Source: Ceriagrion tenellum (Eukaryota; Arthropoda; Insecta; Odonata; Coenagrionidae). From it: a stretch of 64,000 nt of DNA. The stretch is from contig OY720637.1 in NCBI GenBank assembly GCA_963169105.1, positions 55,822,964-55,886,963 on the forward strand, written 5' to 3'. Made by a program: the position numbers and the translations under genes. The notes under the pieces are model-generated. The model worked only from the letters and a program-made list of their open reading frames with translations. It was not told the origin of the DNA and did no database searches. Numbering within the stretch: the first letter of the stretch is position 1; every line of letters starts with the position of its first letter. Shown piece after piece: positions 34,430 through 46,159 of this stretch.

Positions 34430-36690
34430 TATTTCCCGTATCCGCGTCGCCCTCAGAATTATGATAGTTTCCATAGGAACGTGAACAGAATCCTCACAAA
34501 GATTAATATATTTTTCCGGCTCGTTGCGGCATTTTTGTACAGTAAACTTCAATCCTAACTAAAATGCGGATCATGATTGATAGCGGATAGTGTGAAAGTA
34601 TCTGCCAGCAGCATTTTGGCCCCATGGCCTAACATGCTGCTGGGGAAATGAATGCCAAGGGTGTAGCCTTGTGGATTCTCGTGGAGCCAAGCCAGATTCA
34701 TGGGGTGCTTGGGTTAATTAGAGTGAGAGGGACCTTATAAAAAATGATTCTTTATCAACGTATAATCCACCATAGGCAATTTCCGGCAAATACCAGCTAC
34801 TAACGCACTTTTCATGGCAGAATATTCACAGCGCATACGTAAGGGTTCCTGAGTGTCATAGATACGAGATGGACGGCGTTCACAGGACGCCGGCCCATTT
34901 TCAGAAATGGGGGTCAGCATATAAATGCTTTGAAGTATAACTTCACAAGAGAAAGGCACGTCGAAAAATTTGATACATATTTAAAAATTGTAAAACCTTT
35001 TTTCCGTTAGACTGGGAAAATGCAAAAAAAGTGTCTACTTTTATCGATAGTCGCCGCTCAACCCCAGGCACAAAATTCACCATGTTGAGTTCAGGCACAG
35101 TTAAGCTCTATTTACAACCTCTCTTTCAGGCTTAATAATTGTTATTGAAGTTATTTTAAGAAGTGCTACACTTATTTACTACCCCAATGCTAATTAAATG
35201 TCATCCCGGATGTGAAAGTTTGTTGTATTTCTTCATATATAATGCTTCCTTACTCGCCTTCGTAGGACAGAGGCAAAGACTGATAATCGCAAACATTAAT
35301 AACAAAAGAAAAACTCCGATAAAACCTTTTAACGATAAAAAATGACCTTATTTACGCATTAAAATATCCACACATGAGAATCATCTCTTCCCATCACCAG
35401 TTTCTGCGAGGCTTGAGTTCGCGAGCTCAAGCCTCGCTTATAATACGCGTGCGATTAGATGCGCGAACGGATGTGTGAACGACGGGCGAAAACGAATGGT
35501 CACAGATCCTGAGAATTTGAACAGAGGGTATTTTCTAGACTTTTTACGCATTTTTGCGCATTAATTGATGCCTAAAGTATATAATTTTAAAGTACCACCG
35601 ATTCACATAGGTACTAAGGTACCTACTTGCGTAAGTACATGCCTGTTGTAAACAAGCTTTCAGGGACTCCAAAATATTACGATCACTTTCATGGTGAGAG
35701 AGTATATACAAACAAAACTAAGAATTGCACGGGTGCTCTGTAAATCGGCTATTTTGCGCATTCAGCTAAAATTCAGAGCCATATCCCGACCCCGTCCACT
35801 GAGCCACGCTCGAATTTTTCGTGTTTGAAGCGCTGGTTTAGCAGATAGTAAGGACAAGTTTAAAGCAATCATGCAATCAATCAAAAATGTCTTTATTATT
35901 TAGCCATCATACCAGCATTGTCCTTTTTTATATACTTATTTGATACTGTCACGTTTGACAAATGTTGCGCGACAATGGTTGCGGACGCAGAGGCTAAACG
36001 AAAAAATACACAGAGGCGCCAATGAGCCACTTGGCCCCTCCTGCCTGCAAGACAAAGTCAACATAATCCCGTAATACCGCGCTAATTAATGGCGCGTATT
36101 GGTAAAGCAGGTCATATTTTTAAGGGGAGGCATAATGATTTGAGAAAGAATACCAGGAAGTTCGTGAGATACAGTGTTCAGGTGATGCGACGATCCTCCT
36201 GAGCCCTCTAGATCTCCACACAAGAGATGAAGATTCGGATTGCATCTTTACGACGTGAAACCACAGTTAAAAGTACATGAAGTATGGGCCAGTGTCAGGC
36301 TGACAGAAAAGTAGGTGCGTTTTCAAACCCATGTCTATCAAGCAGCTCAGGAGTCTTTTTTGTAAGAAAAATGTCTGGCATGAAAGCGTGGCCACTAAGT
36401 GTAATAACCTCAAAGTATTACTGCATTCCACATAACCTGAAAGGGCATGATGGGCATATTGCTTTTTTGTTGCATAATGTATGATATTTACATAATATAT
36501 TATTGCCTTTGTGTTCCCTAATGTCATGGGTGATGATTTATGCTTCAATTAGACCTTGTAATAAGATATACAAACTAATAAATGGTATTTCAAAGGTATG
36601 ATGGCTTTCATTAATTATGATCCTAAATTATAAGTTGGAGTTGAGAGTTTGTGCAAACAAAGACAATTTATGGAACTTGTCTTCAAATCT
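34430..36690. other. No gene recognised; short palindrome at 35406
   Basis: No exon supported. The sequence becomes noticeably poorer in CpG after about 36.2 kb, approaching the DUF4806-type gene. Confidence 0.4.
35406..35437. other. 32-bp near-perfect palindrome
   Basis: GCGAGGCTTGAG and its exact complement CTCAAGCCTCGC flank an eight-base centre TTCGCGAG that is itself almost self-complementary. One mismatched pair in 32 bases. It is isolated and in gene-poor DNA; function unknown. Confidence 0.65.
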
Positions 36691-36705
36691 GTTTCTTTAA
36701 TGAAG

Positions 36706-37741
36706 GGAAATGTTTCTTGTGGGTGAATTCCTTGAAACCAGAGAGGCTGAGGTTGTTCCCTTGAAATGGATAGCTGATGGATCATCAGCACTGAAAAGTA
36801 CCTGTGATTGCTGGTGGCCTCCATATAAGTCAAGAGACAGGGTAAACCAGAGTATTTCGAAAATGGAATGTGTTAATGAGGAAACTTGGATTAGATATAA
36901 ATTTAGGATCCTTGGAAAATATGGTGAGTACATGAGTCACTACCTTAATTTATAGTAATCATTTTTGAGTAGTAGATTGTACCCAGCTGCTCAGACATTT
37001 GAATAGCTGTATATTTAGTTATTTAATATTATAGAGCATTCATTGATAATGTTGCAGACTCCTTTGAGAAAGCTAAAAGGAAATTGTATGCTGCTTTGGA
37101 AACTTCCAATTTGGAATCGGAGGAGGAAGCCTCATTTAGAAAGAAGCGAAAACCAGAGAGGTTCCAATATTCATCCTCTGATGAGGAAGAATCCCCAGAA
37201 GACACCCTACCCTCACCTCCTGCTCCGCCGGCAAAACCCAGTAGGGTAACAAAGTGCCCAGCGAGTGTTATGCTGGTTGATAAAGCCAACCACAAAGGAG
37301 CAGAATTCTGTTCCTTTTCCAAATCATATTCTGAGACTGGTATGAATGACTATCAATCACTTTCAAATGGCATAGAATTAATGTTAATTAGCTACTCTTT
37401 CCTTTTTTTATAATGTTAGAAATGGGGGTTATAATGGGCATAAATTTAAAATATTCAGGATGAATATTTTTGTAGTAAAACCAATAACTTTGGATTTTTT
37501 TTCAGTTTTCGAGGAATTCTCAAGAGAAGTTAAGAGAGGATTTGCAGAGATAAAATACAAGTTAAATTTTTTAATTGAGCAAGTTAAAGACATCAATGCC
37601 AAATTGAATGTTGTAGAAGGAATGAATGGGGTAGAAGAGAGAGATGAAGATGATAGTATATGGAATAGATTGCCATTAGATGTAGAAGGTGTTGCAGCCT
37701 TAGAGTTGGAATTGGAGAAGAAGAATGTCCGTGAATCTCTG
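36706..37741 (+). CDS. DUF4806-type protein, three exons, 3' end missing
   Basis: Three exons fit in frame: 36706-36923 (start ATG 36710), 37037-37339 and 37506-37741, with donors ATG|GTGAGT, CTG|GTATGA, CTG|GTAAGA and acceptors ending TATAGAG and TTTTTTTCAG. Junction codons join as KY-AFIDN and SETV-FEEF. The N-terminal module has FLVGEFLETREAEVVPLKWI and CDCWWPPYK, the usual start of arthropod DUF4806 proteins; then an acidic, Ser-rich linker (SSSDEEESPE, Pro-rich LPSPPAPPA); then a coiled-coil-like stretch (IKYKLNFLIEQVKDINAKLN) leading to WNRLPLDVEGVAALELELEKK, the beginning of the DUF4806 domain. The remaining half of that domain should lie in a further exon, which I do not find. A LINE sits about 10 bp downstream of the last donor. 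Function of the family is not established; many copies in insects behave like repeat-derived genes. May be intact with a distant exon, or a broken copy. Confidence 0.78.
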
Positions 37742-37752
37742 GTAAGAGCATA

Positions 37753-39490
37753 TTAGTAAGTAAGTAAGTAAGTAAGTAGTTTATTGGTCCCGGAGACATA
37801 AAAAACATATGTATGGGACAAGTCAAGGAGAAGAAAAAAAAACAGGAAAAGGAAACAATATATAAATACAAATCCTCGCCTCCAAGGGAGAACACAATAC
37901 ATAAATACAATCACTTATTCAAGAACTCATCGACTGAGTAAAAAACATTGTTCAATAGAAGTTCTTTCAATTTCTTTTTAAAAACAGGAATACTACGGGT
38001 CTGTTTGATCTCACTAGGGAGACTGTTGTACAACATGCATCCTGCATATGACGGTTGCCTTGTGAAGGACACTAAATTGTGAGACACCACTTTAAAATCA
38101 CCATTTCTTCTGGTATTGTATGAATGAACATCGTTGTTCAAGGGCAATCCAAGAGCCAGATGATGCTCTTTAACATACATAATTGTATAGAAAATATATA
38201 TACATGGGAATGTTAAGATGTTAAGTTCTTTAAAATATAACCTGCAGCTAGTGCGTTTATTTACGCCAACCAAAATTCTTATGGCCCACTTCTGTAGTTT
38301 AAACAGTCTTGTTGTTCGCTGGGAATGACCCCATGCACAGACTCCATATTTTAGTCGACTAAAAACACAAGCATAATACACAGAGAGAGCAACACTTAAG
38401 CTAGTGATCGGAGTTATTCTACGTAGTAGGTAACAGCTCCTTGCTACTCGTGAACATAAAAAATCAATATGTGATTCCCAGTTCAGGGTATCGTCGATGT
38501 ACACACCTAAAAATTTTGTAACAGAAGACATAGCAATAGATTTACTGTCTAATTTCAACAAGGGGGAAGAAATCAATTTATTTTGATACATGTGAAAAAG
38601 CATAAATGAGGATTTTTTTCTGTTCAACACAACCCTGTTATCGGTACACCAGGATAACATATGATTGACCTCTTGCTGGGCAACTACATTCACATTATCG
38701 GCACAAGAAATGAGGTGATTAGTATCATCAGCATACATAATTATTTCACCCTGTCTAACACGGGTAGGAAGGTCATTAATATATAATAAGAAAAGTAGAG
38801 GGCCCAATACTGAGCCCTGTGGTACACCTTTGGAAATGTGTGTTTTTTCTGAGGAAACCATAGAAGAGGGTCCGTTTATGCAAACAAATTGGGTTCGACC
38901 AAAAGAAAGGATTTCAGCCAATCGTTGGCTATACCAGATATTCCATAATAATGCAATTTCTTTAGCAGAATTACATGGTCGACACTGTCAAACGCTTTTT
39001 TTAAATCATAGAAAATTCCTATGGTCTCAATATGTGCGTCCATACCCTGAAGAATTAGATCAATAAATTTGTATATGGCTGTTTCGGTACTTTTTCCTTT
39101 TAAGAAACCATGCTGAGAAGAGGAGAAAAGTTTATGTTTCACAATAAATGAAGAAAGTCTATTTAACATTGCGTACTCAAAGACCTTTGAAAAAACAGAG
39201 ACCAGGGATATAGGTCTGTAGTTATCTTTATCCATCTTATCACCCCCCTTGTGCAGAGGGAGAACTTTTGCAGTTTTTAACTGGGGAGGGAAAACACCAG
39301 AAGAAAAGGAGACGTTAACTAGGTGGACAAGTGGTGCTAGCAAAAGATTTGCAACAGCACCCTTCATGATACTGCAGGGAATATCGTCAAAACCTGAAGA
39401 AAATTTAGAACTTATTTTGACTAAAATCTGGCCAATCTCCTTTTCTGAGACTGGAAAGAGAAATATAGTATTAACAAGGATAATGCAACT
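37753..39490 (-). mobile_element. 5'-truncated non-LTR retrotransposon with (CTTA)n tail
   Basis: On the minus strand the element runs from about 39490, inside the region just before the RT domain, to a tail of CTTA repeats at 37753-37779. It therefore has a 3' end and microsatellite tail, but no endonuclease domain or 5' region, as expected for truncated target-primed insertion. It lies in the intron after the third exon of the DUF4806-type gene, in opposite orientation. Confidence 0.85.
37911..39480 (-). pseudogene. LINE reverse transcriptase (CR1/Jockey/L2-like), one frameshift
   Basis: Reading from 39480 down: SEKEIGQILVKISSKFSSG.DDIP, then LPLHKGGDKMDKDNYRPISL, SSSQHGFLKGKSTETAI, FYDLKKAFDSVDH, then after a frame change near 38900 GVPQGSVLGPLLFLLYINDLP, IMYADDTNHLIS (catalytic YADD box), KFLGVYIDDTLNWESHIDFL, YYACVFSRLKYGVCAWGHS and a C-terminal block ending SVDEFLNK and a stop at 37911. 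Palm motifs are all present, so this was a functional RT fold before the frameshift. The product would copy its own RNA at a nicked chromosomal target. A single frameshift and otherwise open frames indicate a young insertion. Confidence 0.9.
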
Positions 39491-39636
39491 TAATGCTTAC
39501 AAGAAATAATTGATATATTTTCTTTACTTTTGCACTATTGCTCCCTGGGTTTGAAATGGATTGGAGATTCAAAGTACTATGCTGCAACTTTTATCTTTAA
39601 ATAATAGTCTACCATAATTAAAATTATTTGATTGTA

Positions 39637-39848
39637 CAGTCCTGGACAAAACAATTTGCCACAAGCCAAGAGTGAAAATATGAACTACTTTGAAAATCCA
39701 ACCACACGGAGTGTGAGACCAATTTGTATAAGCCCTCCAAATACTCGGGGTGGAGGTCAATGGTTGCAAAGTCATGTTTGGCAGCCAAGCTTCCAAAAGT
39801 TATGCCTCCATCCTGCATGAACCCGGTAACTATTTTTGCCCAGGACTG
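39637..39848. mobile_element. Tc1/mariner-like MITE
   Basis: A 212-bp element with inverted ends CAGTCCTGGACAAAACAATT (left) and, inverted, CAGTCCTGGGCAAAAATAG (right). The left end follows a TA; the right is followed by CA, so the expected TA duplication has one substitution. The CAGT start and GGACAAAA subterminal motif are typical of Tc1/mariner non-autonomous copies. Open frames across it are incidental. Confidence 0.75.
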
Positions 39849-39894
39849 CACAGTTCATATGATTTAATATGGTTTAGATACTTTGGTGGAATAC

Positions 39895-40260
39895 TCTGTA
39901 ATTATAATGTGGCGGTATGGTCACGTAGGTGTGGCGGAAGGTAAACAGGTTTCCCATCCTGAGGGCCCACGTTCGAATTCCAGCAGGGGCGGATACTTTT
40001 TGTTGAAATCCTGCTCTCAACTCTGGTAATAAGTGGAAAGCACGTGAAAGTTTTCGTCAGATGGGATATAAAACAGAGGACCCCTCCGCGACTTTGGATA
40101 GAAGTAGGACATTGCCAATCCCAGGATTTATCCTCGGTCCATCCTCATTTCCCCGCATAACCCTCTCAATGCCAATGAAATCTGCCTTTCCTAAATGGTT
40201 GAAATGACCTCCGCTGTTGGTCAGCACCACTAATCACTGACCAGCATACCAAAAAAAATC
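39895..40260 (+). mobile_element. tRNA-derived SINE, second subfamily
   Basis: A polymerase III B-box-like GTTCGAATTCC lies at 39971-39981, after a weak A-box region (GTGGCGGAAGGTAAACAGG). The body has GATGGGATATAAAACAGAGG followed by ACCCCTCC, equivalent to the GAGACGTTAA..GGTCCCC block in the 5.9-kb and 16.2-kb SINEs, and it ends in an A-rich stretch near 40250. Termini are approximate and no target duplication was resolved. Confidence 0.65.
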
Positions 40261-40495
40261 ATTTACGTGTCTCAATATGGCACTCAACTCAAAAGCTTTA
40301 CATTATCAGGAAAGAGAAATGCTAGATTAAATTTAAACACATTCATCTAAGAAAGAGGATGAGTCTTCAGGTAACTAATATTTCAGACTAGGGTATGGAT
40401 ATGCTATATAGTTTTTCCTTTAGTTTTGGGGCCAAATTTTCTTAAGGGATTCTTCATTATGAAAGAGGTTACTGTACCAGATTCCACTCCTAGCT

Positions 40496-40596
40496 CACCA
40501 ACCGACCCAAGTTTTGGCAAATAATGCCATTTTCAAGGCATTGACAAGGAAAACTTGAAAATGGCATTATAATATGCCAAAACTGGGGTCGGTTTG
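40496..40596. repeat. Palindromic element, about 42-bp arms
   Basis: Left arm ACCAACCGACCCAAGTTTTG, GCAAATAATGCC, ATTTTCAAG; right arm the inverse, CTTGAAAATGGCATTATAAT, ATGCCAAAACTGGGGTCGG. The spacer is roughly 15 bp. A small foldback element of the same general design as those at 23.8, 25.3 and 30.7 kb, although its sequence is different. Confidence 0.8.
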
Positions 40597-41439
40597 CCTC
40601 TTCCCCATTATCTTTTCTCACACACCACCCTCCAATATTCCACTGACACTTATAGCCCCAATCAACCACAGTTCTCTCCTAAACCACATTTAGCACCAGC
40701 TACTTCATTTGTTTTACTTATTTGAAGTTCAAATACTAAACCCCTCCAATTAAAAATCCTCCATAGCCACAATTTCATTGATCCCTATTGTCCTTCCAAT
40801 CCACAAAGTACAGACCCAAGATACTCACGTTTCTCAAATCTTTTCTTTCATTACTTTCTTAGTACTTCATTATACTCTTATGCTGCACACATCTTCTCTT
40901 CCAGCTTCTGCTTTGTTATGAATCTTCCATTACCCGTCTATGGCAGGACCCTCAGGGAATAGTTTCACATTTGCCATAATTCACATCTCCTGTAAAAAGT
41001 ATCTATCATTAACATTAGGAAAACTTATTTTGGGGATATTACAGTGCCTTCCTCAAAACTCAGTGGCTACCACTATCAAAATATGATCCAGTCCTTACTT
41101 GGACAAAACACTGCTGGCTGAAATCCCCCTTATTAAATTTGGCAGAAAACACTGAAAGGAAAAGTCATTTCAATGTTTTTTTGCAGGTTGACTTTTAAAT
41201 TTTCTCAATACTCTTCCACCTAAATTATCATTCTTAAAGGCTGTTGGATCGAGGATGTAACAGCCCTTAAGGGTTAATATTACCATGGCTGAAAGTGCTT
41301 CCACATGTCGATGTGGTTTAACTGATTGATTGTATGATTATGCATTGCTACTTTAAGTAAATCTGTTTGCACAGTCCACTGGAATAAGGATTAATATTTA
41401 GCATAAGAGTTATAATGTTTTGCTTGTCACTACCTACAT

Positions 41440-42730
41440 CTGAAAAGAAATAACTTACTCAGTTCATCCCAATTTGGATTTAGACCTGGCAAATCTACAG
41501 AAAAAGCCGTTGAAAATATTATAAAACAAATATTGTCTGCTTTTGAAGCAGACAATGTTTAACTCTCTCACTTCTCAAACTCACATCAGCATTTGATTGT
41601 GTTAATCATTCAATCCTTCTCCAAAAAACTGGAATTTGATGGTATCTGTGGCTCTGAATTAAATTTCATGACATCTTACCTAAATAACCGTAAACAAATG
41701 GTAGAAATAAATGGCTCTAAGTCCAAATTTTTACAAGTGAAAAATGGTGTGCCACAAGGGTCTGTTTTTGGTCCAGCACTATTCCTACTAATGATCAATG
41801 ACCTGCCAAGTAAAATATCTGTTGACTGTATCCTATATGCCGATGACACTACAATTTTGAGCAAGTGTGAGAATCCTGAGCAAGCACATGAAGAACTAAG
41901 TGATGCAGAAGAGCAAGCCAGGAATTGGTTCTCAGCTAATAAACTACTAATTAACAGTGCAAAAACACATCTTACTTGTCATCTCAGAAATGTTGGTAAA
42001 GTTGATAACTCTATCAAGCTACTTGGATTCAATATTGATAGTAAACTTACCTGGAACTGTCACATTACAGAAGTCAGCAAAAGCTTTCCAAGTGTTTGTT
42101 CCTACTCAGGAGACTGAGAAACTGTTTCAGAGGAATATTTGAGGCTCATGTACTTAGCCTTCTTTCAAAGTCACCTAAACTATGGCTTACAGCTCGGGGG
42201 ACATGCAAGTGGCACAAGAACTTTACTTTTAATACAAAAGAAAGCAGTTAGGATCATCTCAAACTCTGGCCATCAGGACCATTGCCGTCCACTCTTTGTC
42301 AGATTGAGTGTAATGACAATATTTAACTTGTACATTTATCATTGTTTGACTTATTTCAAAGACAACCTTGATAAATTCAGATTGAGAAGCAGTGTGCATG
42401 GACATGACACCAGACATAAAAACACCATAGACATAATGCATTGCAGGTTGTCTAAAACATTTAACCAGGCAGATAAGCTAGCATTAAAGTTTTATAATAG
42501 ATTACCACAGACTGCAGGGTTGGTTGACTGCAATAGATTTAAAATTGTAACTGAGGATTGGTTAAAAAACAACCCACTGTACTCTTTAGATGAATATTTT
42601 GACATGAATTTTGCTGATGTGCAATTCATGATGTGATATATGGTTTCATGTATCAATGAATGTGTATTTATTTATATCTTTTTTCATGATGACATCTATA
42701 GCACTATGTAATGCTCTGTGATGAATAAAG

Positions 42731-42764
<34 letters not shown>
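41440..42764 (+). pseudogene. Second LINE reverse transcriptase relic with (ATT)n tail
   Basis: From about 41462 the plus strand shows SQFGFRPGKSTEKAVENI, then frame changes, SAFDCVNHSILL, then an open stretch (41593-42117) with KNGVPQGSVFGPALFLLMIN, ILYADDTTILS (catalytic box), WFSANKLLINSAKT and LLGFNIDSKLTWNCHITEV. After a further frameshift near 42100 the frame 42139-42636 gives YLAFFQSHLNYGLQLGGHAS, IQKKAVRIIS and DKLALKFYNRLPQTAGL, closing at YSLDEYFDMN. The 3' end is AATAAAG followed by ATT repeats (42731-42764). At least three frame breaks make it non-functional. It is a different family from the minus-strand LINE at 37.8-39.5 kb, judging by tail and sequence. Confidence 0.88.
42731..42764. 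repeat. (ATT)n microsatellite, LINE tail
   Basis: About eleven perfect ATT units immediately after an AATAAAG at the 3' end of the LINE relic. Position and polarity show it is the element's terminal microsatellite. Confidence 0.9.
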
Positions 42765-42765
<1 letters not shown>

Positions 42766-45395
42766 ATAATTATTTCGAGCCAGGAAGAAACATAAATTTG
42801 TCAAAAGTCCAGTGATTTCCATTACACTGACAACAATTTTTTCTTAAAAGTCTTTGAATTTATTCTGAATGGGTATCCCTCATCTCCATGACAGATCACC
42901 ATATTGTTGCATATTCCATATCATAACACTACAGCAAACATCCTCACGAACCCATGAAACTCATTTTCCACTGTGTCATCAGCAGCGTAATCGTCTAGGG
43001 TGGGAATGGAGGGGAAGGTGAAGATTTGTCCTAGGCTGAGTCAGAAGTTAGAACCAAAAGGACATTTTCAGTCAAGGTACACAGCCCCTTAATAACTGGG
43101 AGCCACCTGAGCCTTATATGGGAGCAGAGACAACCCCCTCATAGATATCTTTGATCAGGACCACACTTTGGATATTGGGGCCACTTGTGCAAATATTAAG
43201 CATGGGGCCCTAATAAAAAAAAAGAATGAGTAAAATCTTTATGACTTTTTTCACAAACAGAACAAATACATCGTTTATTCTTATTTAAATAGTAATACCA
43301 AACCAAAACACAATGCCTATGACAAAGACTGGAATGAGGCTCTAACAAGGATAAAATGACAATGGGGGAAGTTGCTCACCTCCATGTTTTTTCTAAGGAA
43401 AATAATTATTATTACACCCTGCAAGGTGGAGCTACCAGTCTGCCATGACAAAGCTTGCTTGATAAGAAGCCATGAAGCCAGCACAGGCTTCCAAACATAC
43501 ATATAGGCAAGGGAAGATTTTTCGAAATGATGACCAACACACACACACATTTCATTAAGTTTACTCTGAATTATTTGTTTTGGTGTAGCTCTTTGAAGTT
43601 ACGAAAAGCATTTTACTCATTTAACCCTTTCACACCAAATACTGCACATAGATGACGAGGATTTTCCACGCAAAAGAATGAATGCCTACATTACACGATG
43701 TAGATTTTCCTATGCAAAAGAAAAAAGCCCATCATATGCAATGTGGGGTGAAGGAAAGTGACTGCTGCTGTAACAATAAAACCAGATTTTCAGACTCTCC
43801 TTGAGACTCAGCAAAGTGAGCCCAGGCCCTTTTCTCAGCAACTCAGCTCGACCCAGTCTCATTAGCTATCCTCTCCTCACAGTCTACTACTACTATTTGC
43901 AGAGTTTTTTTCTGAATAAATAAGTAATTATTGTTGCATACTCAAAAAATGAAAATTTTAAATATAGATATTTATCATATGTTGCTTAGTAAGAGTATAT
44001 TTCAACTAAAATTCTAGTGCTAACATAAATTGTTCGAGTATGGAACTCATTACAGATCCTACTATACATATATCATTTACATTAACATATGCACTGCCGG
44101 TCAATAGCCCAAATTAACAAGGAGGTTGGGGAGAATGATTCCCAATTTTGGCAGGAACAAATTTGAACTCATATTCAGCAGTATCAAAAGATTTATACAC
44201 TAAATCCGTCAATATAAACATTAGAATTGGCTTTAAAATTTTGTACACTCTCAGAAAAACACAAGTATTCATTTTCAAGATCAAATCATTGATGTATTCC
44301 ACAAACATTTGTTTTCAAAATACAGCTATTTCAGTCAGTTGACCCTTGACTAATGCTGCCAATGATTAATTTAATCCCTTCATGAATACAGGCCAGCCAC
44401 CAGAAAAGGGCCTAGTGTCCCACTGAGTTGTGTCCCAAGATGGAAGGGTAGATGGAAGGTATTTCCACCTTTCATTGACACAAAAGAGCTTCGTACAGAG
44501 GAGGAAAATAAATGTTCATGAGACTTATTGTGAAGAAGCACTTCCTACTGCGAGGCTCAGGTCCCAAGAGTTACTTTGATATATTTAGTGATAGTTGAGC
44601 TACAAGCATTGCAATAGACTAAATAATTGCAATTTATATCATAAATTACATTTGAAGTAATTCTGTTATTTCATTTACTATTTTTTAAATACATAATATG
44701 CCAATTTCTCTTTGATACTATATTCTATAACTCAACAATCTCCAGGATGCCACCCTCCCTCCGATACACTTAAGTCCTAAGGGGGATTGTGGCATTCATT
44801 ACTTCCTAGCAAATTTGTCAATTACAGATCCAATCAAATGGAATGTTTGCCAAAGAAACAAACATGAGATACTTCTAAACTAGCACTTAAGAAATATCAT
44901 ATAATAATCTACATTAATATGATTCTTGAACTCTTAAATTGCCTCATAGGTATTGTTCAAATTTAGAGCACTGACATATGTAAATATATTTTTCAGAAGA
45001 TTTATAACAATAGTATCTTAATTAACTCATTCAATTTGCATAAAATAAAAAATTGTACGTGGATATCTTAAGCAGTAACATAATAATATTCTTTTTCTCC
45101 TAATGTGGTAATTTTTATTAAATTACCCTTCACATAGCTTCCTAGCACTGCTAGTAGAAGACAGCACTAAGATGGTTAAAGTACAAACTCCAATGACATC
45201 CACCAACTCATTTAAGTCCATGCTTTTTCCAAAAAAAAACATTGAACTCTCTCCAGGAATTAGTTTTGGCTCTTCAAGTGCATTATGCCCCAAAGCAACA
45301 AACCTTTGTTGAACAATATAAAATCACACATGATCTCAGCAGATAGAAGATAGTGTAAAGGATATCATAACAGCATTAAAGCTTTTAAATATTTT
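42766..45395. other. No gene recognised
   Basis: About 2.6 kb with very few CpG and no supported exon. Around 43640-43740 two similar boxes (GATTTTCCACGCAAAAGAA and GATTTTCCTATGCAAAAG) form a short imperfect direct repeat. If the DUF4806-type gene is intact, a missing 3' exon could lie here or beyond; I did not find it. Confidence 0.4.
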
Positions 45396-45399
45396 GATA

Positions 45400-45758
45400 T
45401 TCCAGATTTCTTTAAAGATGCACTTAGGGACAGGTTTTTGTGTGGGTGGAACTCTGCCTGAATCGGACAAAGACTGCTGTTTGAATGGTAGGTTTAATTT
45501 CAAGCTTGCAGGAGGCAGGGAGGACAGATACTCAGTTTTTGCAAACGTGCACTCTGAAAGATAATCACCAAGGGGTCCATGGTTTAACCTCCCATCCAAC
45601 AAGAGAGTACTTCTCTCAAGAGGTTCTCCATGACACCCATATAGGGATTCTGATTCCAAGGAAAAATTGCAGCCAATGCCAGGATTCGAACCCTAATCCT
45701 ATAGATGTAAAGACTCTGGTTACCAGACCACCCAAATCCCAAGCCCTTACCATTAACC
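45400..45758 (-). mobile_element. tRNA-derived SINE, third subfamily
   Basis: On the minus strand: GGGATTTGGGTGGTCTGG with AACCAGAGTCTTTAC as the A-box area, then the B box GGTTCGAATCCTGG, then TTCCTTGGAATCAG, CATGGAGAACCTC, GATGGGAGGTTAAACCATGG, ACCCCTTGG and a tail toward 45400. The central GATGGGAGGTTAAACCATGG block corresponds to the conserved middle of the other SINEs in the window. Termini are approximate. Confidence 0.7.
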
Positions 45759-46075
45759 AGAAAAATCCGATATGATGGGAATGTAAGTCTATTGTCAATG
45801 AGGAAGGATTAAGCAAGAATTGCATAGGATAAGAAAATAAAAGGGGCACTTAACTCCCATGAAAAGGCTGAAATTTAGCCAAATTGATGAAAAATTAGTG
45901 TAGCACACACTTAAGAGGCACTGAACTGGTAGCTGGAATACTTCCCTTGAGCTGATGGACGAATATACATGGAAATAATTTTAAGGTAATTGGATGATTC
46001 ACTCTTTTCCTTCGACAGCAACATTTCAACTTTACTGGCTGCCATTAAATCGTGTATGCTATATGGGAGTAATAG

Positions 46076-46155
46076 TTCGTACACGGAACAATTTTCCTCA
46101 TGAAAGGATTCATGCATTCGTTTGTAAAATAAAATGCAACGTGTAAAGCTACCTT
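46076..46155. repeat. Fragment of the 7.8-kb MITE family
   Basis: GTACACGGAACAATTTTCCT, CATGCATTCGTTTGTA and AATAAAATGC, then TGTAAAGCTACCTT match the inverted left end of 7803-8007. The opposite end is missing. Confidence 0.65.
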
Positions 46156-46159
46156 TACG

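Noticed and set aside
38830..39509. Plus-strand frames across the LINE
   Set aside because: Antisense shadows of the RT coding strand.
39624..39851. 75-residue minus-strand frames
   Set aside because: They coincide with the 212-bp Tc1/mariner-like MITE and have no protein motif.
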